Assembly (NCBI GenBank): GCA_016193545.1
Contig: JACPSA010000103.1
Location: 1-5,650 of the forward strand
Direction of reading: 5' to 3'
Length of the DNA stretch: 5,650 nt
From: Chloroflexota bacterium
GTDB taxonomy: Bacteria; Chloroflexota; Dehalococcoidia; Dehalococcoidales; UBA2162
Shown here: positions 1 to 5,600 of the stretch, piece by piece
How positions within the stretch are numbered: position 1 is the first letter of the stretch
Layout: each line of letters starts with the position of its first letter
Program-made: the position numbers and the translations under genes
Notes under the pieces: generated by a model
What the model saw: only the letters and a program-made list of their open reading frames with translations
Database searches by the model: none
Told to the model about the DNA's origin: nothing

Positions 1-424
1 ATAGCTGTGCCAGGGCATTCTGGTCACCGTCATTACGGTATTGATGCCACAGCATTATCGCCTCAAGTCCGCTGATGCCGGTTAGTTCTCGGTAAATGCC
101 GAGCTGCCGCTCTACCGCCTTGAAGCCACCGTAGAGATTCCGGCGCCAGCAGTCATACATCAGGTCATGATGGTAGCGATATTGCCCTAAATCTATGCTC
201 AGGGCCGCCTGTATGAAAGGCAGGTCAAAACGGCTGCCGTTGTAGGTATAGATGGTGTGAACATCTTTCAGGGCTGCGCATAGATTGTCGCGGGTGACAT
301 TGTCGCCGACCAGTTGAGTCATGGTGCCGTGGCGGCTATCGTCGATATGAATGCCGATGACCGTAATAGTATCGTAGACGGCGGATAAGCCGGTCGTCTC
401 GATATCCAGGTAAGCCTCAAACAT
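1..424 (-). CDS. YprB-like RNase H-fold (DEDD) 3'-5' exonuclease, N-terminal part, cut by window edge
   Basis: Reading leftward from ATG at 424-422, 141 codons stay open to the window edge, so the C-terminus is missing. The protein begins MFEAYLDIETTGLS, a textbook Exo I motif of DnaQ/DEDD exonucleases with the metal-binding Asp7 and Glu9. Exo II follows as YNGSRFDLPFI (Asn62, Asp67). The stretch around residues 86-112 (HDLMYDCW, then LYGGFKAVERQLGI) matches the helical segment typical of the YprB/RNase_H_2 family, in which a dedicated helix precedes the last catalytic motif. That last motif (Tyr-Asn-x-x-Asp) would lie just past the edge. The family acts as soluble, metal-dependent nucleases or proofreading-like exonucleases; the substrate of YprB proteins is not well defined. 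An AAAGGAG Shine-Dalgarno lies at 437-443, 12 nt before the start. The gene is divergent from the pdxA-like gene. Family call is firm; exact function is not. Confidence 0.85.
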   Translation of the reverse strand, partial: MFEAYLDIETTGLSAVYDTITVIGIHIDDSRHGTMTQLVGDNVTRDNLCAALKDVHTIYTYNGSRFDLPFIQAALSIDLGQYRYHHDLMYDCWRRNLYGGFKAVERQLGIYRELTGISGLEAIMLWHQYRNDGDQNALAQL

Positions 425-455
425 GATTGTTTCTGGCTCCTTTCCCTTGATAGAG

Positions 456-484
456 ATTGTACCTGTTTCTTCTCTGAATGTCTA
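456..484 (-). promoter_or_regulatory. Sigma70-type promoter of the exonuclease gene
   Basis: On the minus strand TAGACA (484-479, five of six matches to TTGACA) is followed after exactly 17 nt by TACAAT (461-456, five of six matches to TATAAT). Transcription would start near 449, giving a leader of about 25 nt that contains the AAAGGAG ribosome binding site. Position, spacing and orientation all fit the exonuclease gene. Assigned by eye only. Confidence 0.6.
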
Positions 485-588
485 CCCGATATACTGGTTT
501 GTATGATTGGCGATGCCTTTTCATTCAGCAAACCTTTAAGTGACCTCACCCCCTAACGCCCTCTCCTGCTAGAGGGGGAACAAGCAGA

Positions 589-615
589 AAAAGGGGGGGC
601 GTAGCCCCCCCTTTT
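589..615. terminator. Bidirectional terminator-like hairpin inside the repeat
   Basis: Perfect inverted repeat: arms 589-600 (AAAAGGGGGGGC) and 604-615 pair over 12 bp around a GTA triloop. A G/C-run stem flanked by A and T tracts resembles an intrinsic terminator in both directions; leftward transcripts would end in five U residues. It sits upstream of both flanking genes, so it cannot end either one. It could insulate the two divergent promoters or simply be part of the repeat's structure. Confidence 0.35.
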
Positions 616-627
616 AAAGATCATCTC

Positions 628-654
628 TCCCCTTCCCCTATAAGGGGAAGGGGA
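628..654. repeat. Perfect 12-bp hairpin in the right half of the repeat
   Basis: Arms 628-639 (TCCCCTTCCCCT) and 643-654 (AGGGGAAGGGGA) are exact reverse complements around an ATA triloop. There is no T tract after the stem, so it is not a convincing terminator. It looks like a structural part of the dispersed element. Confidence 0.55.
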
Positions 655-782
655 TTAAGGGGATGGGGTTGGTAGCTCCCGCAATAAGCTGGAGGTCTGA
701 AACCGAGATGTGTCAGCGGTCAATCTGAACTAACCCACTCGATTGTAGAGCTGCTGTTGAGTGTTTACCATCGCTGAAGTTA

Positions 783-812
783 TTGACTTTGTGGGGAGAG
801 GTGGTCTACCAT
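783..812 (+). promoter_or_regulatory. Possible promoter of the pdxA-like gene
   Basis: TTGACT at 783-788 matches the -35 consensus in five of six positions. TACCAT at 807-812, after an 18-nt spacer, matches the -10 consensus in four of six. Transcription would start near 819, leaving a leader of about 15 nt that still contains the AAGGGAG ribosome binding site (823-829). Weak -10, so tentative. If right, it also argues against a coding start at the TTG at 783. The rest of 673-782 shows nothing recognisable. Confidence 0.3.
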
Positions 813-833
813 TCACCATCAGAAGGGAGTGAT

Positions 834-1850
834 ATGACTGCTAAAGAGAGACCAATCATTGCCATAACCATGGGCGATGCTGCCGGCATCGGTCCGGAAA
901 TCGTGGTGAAAGCACTGCTCTCAGCGGAAATCTACAGAATTTGCCGTCCCCTGGTGGTGGGTGAAGGTGTCATTATGCAGGAGGCGGTGAAGCTGGTCAA
1001 GAGGCCCCTAAAGTTACATTCGGTGAAAGTCACTACTGAGGTTAAGGGTCAGCCGGGCACTATCGACCTGCTTGACCTACATAATCTGGAGCGGGGAGAG
1101 GTTGTCCCTGGTCAGCTCTGCGCTCCCTGCGGCCGGGCGTCAATGGAATATATTGCTGAAGCGGCGCGGCTGGCTCTGGCGGGTGAAGTCAAAGCTCTGG
1201 TAACGGCTCCGATTAATAAGGAAGCGACCCAGCAGGCAGGCTATGGGGAGGTGGGACACTTGGAGTATCTGGCGCGCCTGACCGATGCCACTGAGTACGC
1301 GACTATGCTGGTCAGCGGGCCCCTCCGTGTCGTCCACCTGACCACCCATCATTCCCTGAGACAGGCTTGCGACCTGGTAACTAAAGAGCGGGTCCTGGCC
1401 AGGCTGAAGCTAACCGACTATTCTTTCCGGGGGTGGGGAATTGAGCAACCACGCATCGCTGTGGCCGCGCTTAATCCCCATGCCGGTGAGGGCGGTCTTT
1501 TTGGCTCTGATGAGGCTGAGGAAATTGAGCCGGCAGTAGTGGCCGCCCGGAAGTTAGCCATAGATGCCCGCGGTCCTTTCCCGGCCGATTCGGTATTTAA
1601 CCGTGCTCTGGGTGGGGAGTTCGATGTTGTCCTGGCTATGTACCACGACCAGGGGCATATTCCGGTCAAGGTGTACGGCCTGGAGAGAAGCGTCAGCGTT
1701 GCCCTGGGGTTGCCGCTGGTGCGGACTTCTGTCGACCACGGCACCGCCTTCGATATCGCCGGCAAGGGTGTCGCCAGTGCTCGGAGCCTGGAAGAGGCAA
1801 TCAGGGTGGCGGTCAGGCTGAACGAAGAGAAAAGGTTGTTTGACTCTTAG
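834..1850 (+). CDS. pdxA: PdxA-family NAD-dependent 4-phosphate dehydrogenase
   Basis: A 338-aa protein of normal length for the family. Canonical PdxA oxidises and decarboxylates 4-phosphohydroxy-L-threonine in pyridoxal-5-phosphate synthesis; relatives (PdxA2/DtnB type) act on D-threonate or D-erythronate 4-phosphate. Visible signatures in order: TMGDAAGIGPEI (12-23), TAPINKEA (124-131), GHLEYLA (141-147), TTHHSL (170-175), LNPHAGEGG (213-221), AMYHDQGHIPVK (268-279) and RTSVDHGTAFDIAGKG (297-312). The three metal-binding histidines of E. coli PdxA correspond to His172, His216 and His271. The YHDQGHIP and FDIAGKG forms look closer to the PdxA2 side. Two substrate-contact positions are changed: Thr to Leu143 in the usual GHTE motif, and Asn to Ser288 in the usual GVN motif. 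The true substrate is therefore open. Start: ATG at 834 follows AAGGGAG, whereas an in-frame TTG at 783 has no RBS and adds 17 residues outside the family. No DUF1537 sugar-acid kinase is adjacent. Confidence 0.85.
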   Translation: MTAKERPIIAITMGDAAGIGPEIVVKALLSAEIYRICRPLVVGEGVIMQEAVKLVKRPLKLHSVKVTTEVKGQPGTIDLLDLHNLERGEVVPGQLCAPCGRASMEYIAEAARLALAGEVKALVTAPINKEATQQAGYGEVGHLEYLARLTDATEYATMLVSGPLRVVHLTTHHSLRQACDLVTKERVLARLKLTDYSFRGWGIEQPRIAVAALNPHAGEGGLFGSDEAEEIEPAVVAARKLAIDARGPFPADSVFNRALGGEFDVVLAMYHDQGHIPVKVYGLERSVSVALGLPLVRTSVDHGTAFDIAGKGVASARSLEEAIRVAVRLNEEKRLFDS

Positions 1851-1861
1851 TATCGGTGTGA

Positions 1862-1894
1862 TACAATTCGTTACAATGTTCAAGCAAGATTGTA
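1862..1894 (+). promoter_or_regulatory. Cluster of TACAAT/ATTGTA boxes, possible operator
   Basis: TACAAT occurs at 1862-1867 and again exactly 10 bp later at 1872-1877. Its inverse ATTGTA lies at 1889-1894, giving a perfect 6-bp inverted repeat with an 11-bp spacer. The inverted copy ends four bases before the extended -10 of the next promoter, and a 10-bp palindrome (TAGCATGCTA, 1893-1902) overlaps that -10. Helical phasing and position suit a transcription-factor site, but the boxes are short and AT-rich and could be chance. Confidence 0.35.
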
Positions 1895-1897
1895 GCA

Positions 1898-1906
1898 TGC
1901 TATAAT
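1898..1906 (+). promoter_or_regulatory. Extended -10 promoter of the zinc-ribbon repeat protein
   Basis: TGC directly followed by a perfect TATAAT (1901-1906) forms a consensus extended -10 element, which does not need a good -35; the best -35 candidate (TGTTCA, 1877-1882, 18-nt spacer) is poor. Initiation near 1913 would give a leader of about 53 nt. This supports independent transcription of the gene at 1966 rather than read-through from the pdxA-like gene. Confidence 0.6.
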
Positions 1907-1965
1907 CTCATTGTTATCATGACCTGAGCATTAATTTCACAAAGGTAAGGCGTAAGGCATATTCC

Positions 1966-3642
1966 ATGAGAAAGTTTCGTTTCTGTCCTAATTGTGGGCA
2001 TACAGTTTTTGGCACCGAATGTACCTGGTGTCACTATGTTTTCACGCGTGGCGGACCTGCAAAATTGGCTGACCAGCAGACACTTCAGGTTGTCAGTCAT
2101 CCAGAACAAACCGCCGGAGATTTATCAACCGAAGCCCAACCTGAAGACGATGCAGAATTGACTACGATGGTCGTCATCGATGCCCAGCAAAGGGCACGGC
2201 GAATCATTCACGAGGCAGAACAAAGCGCTCGAGGATTATTAACCAGGGCCAGGGCCGAAGCCGATTTGCAATCAAACACGATTATTGCCGATGCCCGGCA
2301 AGAGGCAGAGCAAATACTCGGCAAATCGAAAGAAACAGTCAGGGAATTGGCTGATAAAGCCAAAGCTGAGGCCGATGCGAAATCGGCTGCGGTTATCGCC
2401 GGTGCCCGTCAAGAGGCGGCTCAAATCCTGCTCAAGGCAGAGCAAACGGCGGCTGAATTGGCAAGTAAAGCCAAAACTGAAGCCGATGCGAAATCCGCTA
2501 CGATTATCACTAATGCTCAGCAAGAGGCAGCTCGTGTCTTGAGCAAAGTGGAGCAAATGGCTACCGAGTTGGTTGATGAAGCCAGGGTCGATGCCGATTT
2601 GCAATCAAAGACGATTATTGCTGATGCCCGGCAAAAGGCTGAGCAGGTCTTCGGTGAGGCGAAAGAAGCAGCTAGGGAATTGCCTAATAAAGCTAAAACT
2701 GAAGCCAATGCGCAGTCGGTGGCGATTGTTGTTGATGCCCGGCAGGAAGCGGCTCAAATCTTGAGTAAGGCAGAGCAAACGGCGGCTGAGTTGGCTGATA
2801 AAGCCAAAGCTGAAGCCGATGTGAAGTCGGCTGCAATTATCGCTTCTGCCCGGCAAGAGGCGACTCGCATTTTGCGCGAAGCAGAGCAAACAGCCAGTGA
2901 ACTAATATCTAAAGAAAAGGTGAAAAAAGAAGCTGAAGGTGAGTCGGCCAGGTTAATTGCCAGTGCCGGAGAAAAGGCGACTCTAATCTTGCGCGAAGCA
3001 GAGCGAATTGTTACGGAACGGACTGCTAAAGCCAAAGCTGAGGCCGATGGGAAATCGGCTGCGATTATCGCCGATGCCCGGCAAGAGGCGACTCGAATCT
3101 TGCGCGAGGCAGAGCGAACAGCTGTTGAGTTGGTTGATGAAGCCAAAACTGAAGCCGATGGGAAGTCAGCTACAATTGTCGCTAATGCCCGGCAAGAGGC
3201 GGAACAAATATTGAGCAAGGCAGAGCAAGAGGCAGCGGAAACCGATATTAAATCAGCTATGATTATCACTAATGCCCGGCAAGAGGCGGAGCAGATATTG
3301 AGCAAAGCAGAGCAAGAGGCAGCGGAAACCAATGTTAAATCAGCCACGATTATCACTGATGTCTGGCAAGAGGCGGAGCAAAAAACAGCGAAACGGGCTG
3401 CTAAAGCCAGAAGTAAGGAACGTGTGAAGTCAGCGGCGATTGTCACGAACGCTCGCCAAAAGGCGGCCCAGGTCTTGCGCAAGGCGCAACAAACTGCGCG
3501 GGGATTAACGACTAAGGAGAAGGTAATAAAGGAAGCGAAGGCTGAGTCGGCCAGGGTGGTTGCCGGTGCCGGGAAAAAGGCAGGTCAGACCCCGGGTAAA
3601 GCAGAGAAAACTGCTGCGGCTGATAAAACCAAAAAACACTAA
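1966..3642 (+). CDS. Zinc-ribbon protein with 14 tandem helical coiled-coil repeats, function unknown
   Basis: A 558-aa protein I cannot assign to a named family. Residues 1-26 form a compact zinc ribbon with Cys7-x2-Cys10 and Cys19-x2-Cys22. A polar linker follows (about 27-67). Residues 68-558 are 14 tandem repeats rich in Ala, Glu, Lys and Gln, with the core pattern I-I-x-x-A-R-Q-E-A-x-x-I-L-x-x-A-E-Q. Nine units are 37 residues, two are 39, two near the end are 29 and one is 30; a final 29-residue unit runs into a Lys-rich tail. Large hydrophobics recur at steps of 11, 11 and 15, a hendecad-type spacing that fits a long helix with right-handed supercoiling, as proposed for the ATP synthase b subunit; DivIVA-like proteins have similar AR-E-A-I-L runs. 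There is no signal peptide or membrane segment, so it is probably cytoplasmic. The start ATG has only a weak AAGG (1954-1957) RBS. It has its own promoter and ends 17 bp from the convergent oxidoreductase. A structural or scaffolding role is inference only. Confidence 0.9.
   Translation: MRKFRFCPNCGHTVFGTECTWCHYVFTRGGPAKLADQQTLQVVSHPEQTAGDLSTEAQPEDDAELTTMVVIDAQQRARRIIHEAEQSARGLLTRARAEADLQSNTIIADARQEAEQILGKSKETVRELADKAKAEADAKSAAVIAGARQEAAQILLKAEQTAAELASKAKTEADAKSATIITNAQQEAARVLSKVEQMATELVDEARVDADLQSKTIIADARQKAEQVFGEAKEAARELPNKAKTEANAQSVAIVVDARQEAAQILSKAEQTAAELADKAKAEADVKSAAIIASARQEATRILREAEQTASELISKEKVKKEAEGESARLIASAGEKATLILREAERIVTERTAKAKAEADGKSAAIIADARQEATRILREAERTAVELVDEAKTEADGKSATIVANARQEAEQILSKAEQEAAETDIKSAMIITNARQEAEQILSKAEQEAAETNVKSATIITDVWQEAEQKTAKRAAKARSKERVKSAAIVTNARQKAAQVLRKAQQTARGLTTKEKVIKEAKAESARVVAGAGKKAGQTPGKAEKTAAADKTKKH
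2167..3639 (+). repeat. In-frame tandem repeat array, mainly 111-bp units
   Basis: Fourteen units coding residues 68-558. Unit starts by residue: 68, 105, 142, 179, 216, 253, 290, 329, 366, 403, 432, 461, 491, 530. Every length change is a multiple of three. Higher-order copies are visible: the ADLQS-TIIADARQ block starting at 2260 recurs at 2593, exactly 333 bp (three units) later. The pair of units beginning near the first KEKV segment (2911) recurs 603 bp later near the second (3514). This pattern indicates growth by unequal exchange or slippage with selection to keep the frame and helix. Confidence 0.85.
3184..3357 (+). repeat. Two adjacent 87-bp near-identical units
   Basis: Positions 3184-3270 and 3271-3357 agree at 80 of 87 bases by my hand alignment, making them the most alike neighbouring units in the array and so probably the youngest duplication. 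Both encode 29 residues and lack the same eight residues present in the standard 37-residue unit, so the shortening came before the duplication. Confidence 0.8.
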
Positions 3643-3659
3643 GCAAAAGAGGCCTGTCT

Positions 3660-5555
3660 TTACCTGGCCCCGGTTTGTTCCGCGATGTAGCTTAGATTGA
3701 GTTCTTCCAGCTTCTGCTTGGTGGGGATACCTTCCTTATCCCAACCTCTGAACTGGTAATATTCATCCAGCATTATCTCGAATTTGGCCTTATTGACACC
3801 AATGATGCCATGCGGGGTCTCTTTCTCGACAAAGAACTTCTCCGGCAGAGTGTCATCCTTTCTCTTGAACCCCTCGCGAACATTGAAAGCCTTCTCCATG
3901 GTGAAAATTCGCTCGCCCGCTTTGAGCAAGTCATCCCCATCCATTTTAACCCCGGTAGCTGTGGAGAATAACCAGGCTAAATCATTGTGGCTCAAGATGT
4001 CGCCCCCAAACTGACTGAGGAACATACAGGTTCCTAGAGAGTCGACAACAGCGAAAAGGTCCTGTGTCATGCTCAACCCCGCTCCCTGTCCTAGATAGGC
4101 TCGTTTATCGAGTCGCTGTTGGAAAACTTCCTCACCCATAGCAGCCTTTACCCTGGAATGGTTCTTGAGTGACGAGGTCCATGATGTACCTCTATGGAGG
4201 GTACCTCCAACTGGTGCCGTTGCCCATCCCAGATGCCCGATATAGGCCGAACCTTCCCCGGGGAAATAGCCGCTCATTTCCATGCCCTTAGTAGTATTGA
4301 GACAGACCTTTGAACCCCCGATTTGCTTGGAGGCTCGCTGCGAGCCTTCCGCCAGGAGATTACCCAGAAAACCCTCACGGTAAGCAATTTTAGGCAGCAG
4401 TTGAATAACGGCATCGACGTTGCCCCAGCTTAAATCAAGTCCACCGGTATCCTCAACAGTGAGCAGCCCCCTCTGCCAGCACTCCATGGCAAAGGATATT
4501 GTCATCCCGGTAGTCTGTGCATCTAGACCTAACTGGTCAGATAGGGTGGCCATCTTCAACGCCGCGGCCAGGTTGGTACTACCGATAACCTGGGCGTAGG
4601 GGTAGGTAGTGCCGTACTCAGCGGCAGCGCCGTGAGTAGCATACGGTCCTTCTTTAACCTGGTAGTGTGCGGTACAGGAGATGGGACAGGCAAAACAACC
4701 GGTGTTCTTTACCTTATACCGGGACACATAGGCGGGCGCGGCATAATTCTCCCACCCGTCCATGTATCCCTCCTGCGCATTTCTCACCGCCTTCGAGCGG
4801 CTTACATCCTGGTGGTCAAAATAGTTGAAGGTTCCTCCAACTTTAAATTTCTTGTGGAATGCTGAATTGTCTAGCTTTTCCAGACAGTGTTTTACCGCTT
4901 TGTAGAATTCCGCAGGATTGGCTATCTTGACTGAACCGGTCCCCCGCACCACCACCGCTTTGAGATTCTTTGAGCCGGCCACTGCTCCTATTCCACCCTT
5001 TCCACCTGCCCTGGTCGTGTTACAAATTAACTTGCTGGTACGGCCCAGGTTCTCACCAGCCGGGCCGATACTAAGCTCACGAATCTCCCGGTCGCCCAGT
5101 TCTTTAACAAGCAGCTTGTGTGTGTCCCAGGTGGTCTTACTCCAGAGATGAGATGCATCTCTCAATTCAACATGGTCATCGTTAATCCATAAATAGACCG
5201 GCTTAGGAGACCGCCCATAGATGATAATCTGGTCATAGCCGGCAAACTTCAATTCGGCACCAAAGTCCCCACCACCACTGCCATCAGCGAATGTGCCGGT
5301 CAGAGGTCCTTTGGCGGTTACCTTCCACCTTCCGTTACCTGGCGCTAGAGTACCAGCAAGGGTGCCTACTCCCACGATAAAGACATTGTCCGGGCCTAAT
5401 GGGTCAATACCTGCTCTTACCTCATCGAAAAGGGTCTTGGAATTGAACCCCCTGCAGCCCAGATACTCGAGCCGGAAATCCTCCGGCAAGGGTTCTTTGA
5501 CTATTTTACCTTCAGTCAGATACACTTTTAAACGTTGTCCTGCCCAGCCATACAT
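3660..5555 (-). CDS. aor: Tungsten-containing aldehyde ferredoxin oxidoreductase family protein
   Basis: A 631-aa protein, normal length for the family, whose members oxidise aldehydes to acids with ferredoxin using a tungsten bis-pyranopterin and one [4Fe-4S] cluster; the active enzymes are cytoplasmic and oxygen sensitive. The N-terminal domain shows the opening GWAGQRLKVYLTEGKI (3-18), then YLGCRGFNSKTLFDEV (31-46) and APGNGRWKVTAKGPLTG (71-87). Cluster ligands are Cys287-x2-Cys290-x3-Cys294 and, near the C-terminal domain, Cys510. The two pterin motifs are D340-QLGLD345 (canonical DxxGLD) and D505-SLGTC510, where the usual Leu before Cys is Thr. Glu313 and His454 probably match the residues next to tungsten in the Pyrococcus enzyme. 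Start: ATG at 5555 follows an ideal AGGAGGG eight bases upstream; a GTG at 5579 extends the frame by eight residues but lies upstream of that RBS. The substrate cannot be read from sequence; related BamB-type subunits act on aromatic acyl-CoA. Confidence 0.95.
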   Translation of the reverse strand: MYGWAGQRLKVYLTEGKIVKEPLPEDFRLEYLGCRGFNSKTLFDEVRAGIDPLGPDNVFIVGVGTLAGTLAPGNGRWKVTAKGPLTGTFADGSGGGDFGAELKFAGYDQIIIYGRSPKPVYLWINDDHVELRDASHLWSKTTWDTHKLLVKELGDREIRELSIGPAGENLGRTSKLICNTTRAGGKGGIGAVAGSKNLKAVVVRGTGSVKIANPAEFYKAVKHCLEKLDNSAFHKKFKVGGTFNYFDHQDVSRSKAVRNAQEGYMDGWENYAAPAYVSRYKVKNTGCFACPISCTAHYQVKEGPYATHGAAAEYGTTYPYAQVIGSTNLAAALKMATLSDQLGLDAQTTGMTISFAMECWQRGLLTVEDTGGLDLSWGNVDAVIQLLPKIAYREGFLGNLLAEGSQRASKQIGGSKVCLNTTKGMEMSGYFPGEGSAYIGHLGWATAPVGGTLHRGTSWTSSLKNHSRVKAAMGEEVFQQRLDKRAYLGQGAGLSMTQDLFAVVDSLGTCMFLSQFGGDILSHNDLAWLFSTATGVKMDGDDLLKAGERIFTMEKAFNVREGFKRKDDTLPEKFFVEKETPHGIIGVNKAKFEIMLDEYYQFRGWDKEGIPTKQKLEELNLSYIAEQTGAR

Positions 5556-5563
5556 TTGTATTG

Positions 5564-5570
5564 CCCTCCT
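5564..5570 (-). promoter_or_regulatory. Strong ribosome binding site deciding the oxidoreductase start
   Basis: On the minus strand AGGAGGG (5570-5564) is eight bases before the ATG at 5555-5553. The GTG at 5579-5577 lies upstream of this site and has no RBS of its own in view. This fixes the protein start at MYGWAGQ, which also matches the family's usual N-terminus. Confidence 0.8.
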
Positions 5571-5584
5571 AGCTATCACTGTAA

Positions 5585-5597
5585 TTAGAATCTCTAA
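5585..5597. promoter_or_regulatory. Short dyad upstream of the oxidoreductase gene
   Basis: TTAGA (5585-5589) and TCTAA (5593-5597) are perfect inverted arms around three bases. On the minus strand the left arm overlaps TCTAAT, a five-of-six match to a -10 box, but no convincing -35 accompanies it. It could be an operator, a weak promoter or chance. Confidence 0.25.
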
Positions 5598-5600
5598 CTG

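Larger units (their letters stand above)
543..672. repeat. Hairpin-rich intergenic repeat with imperfect terminal inverted repeats (MITE/REP-like)
   Basis: The left end (543-566, starting ACCTCACCCCCTAACG) is an imperfect inverted copy of the right end (644-672, finishing GGGGATGGGGTTGG): both read as C-runs split by A/T pairs when the right end is reverse-complemented. Between the ends are three separate hairpins: CCCTCT/AGAGGG (559-564 with 571-576), a perfect 12-bp G/C-run hairpin (589-615) and a perfect 12-bp hairpin (628-654). There is no reading frame inside. Short elements with the CCTCACCCCCTAAC-type end occur as dispersed intergenic repeats in a range of bacterial genomes; I rely on general familiarity for that. 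No clear target-site duplication is visible. It occupies most of the 409-bp gene-free gap between the divergent exonuclease and pdxA-like genes. Confidence 0.6.

Noticed and set aside
319..549. A 76-codon minus-strand frame overlapping the exonuclease start
   Set aside because: It lies in a different frame over the exonuclease N-terminus and promoter, and its low-complexity Ser/Arg-rich product resembles no protein, whereas the exonuclease frame has clear catalytic motifs.
783..833. N-terminal extension of the pdxA-like gene from a TTG at 783
   Set aside because: There is no RBS before the TTG, the 17 extra residues are foreign to the family, and the ATG at 834 has AAGGGAG just upstream and starts where PdxA proteins normally start.
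1850..1864. GTATC/GATAC inverted repeat after the pdxA-like stop as a terminator
   Set aside because: Five-base arms with no G/C-rich stem and no T tract; it is more likely chance or part of the downstream regulatory cluster.
2754..3482. A 242-codon open frame on the minus strand across the repeat array
   Set aside because: The units are multiples of three with the same codon pattern, so an antisense frame without stops in one unit stays open in all of them. Its product is just a repetitive echo of the plus-strand gene, with no RBS or family resemblance.
2167..3639. The periodic array as a CRISPR or other non-coding repeat
   Set aside because: Units are adjacent with no unique spacers, all length changes keep the reading frame, and variation is concentrated in a way that preserves the helical residue pattern, so it is a protein-coding repeat.
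3646..3660. AAAGA/TCTTT inverted repeat between the convergent genes as a terminator
   Set aside because: The stem is only five AT-rich pairs around a six-base loop, too weak for an intrinsic terminator.
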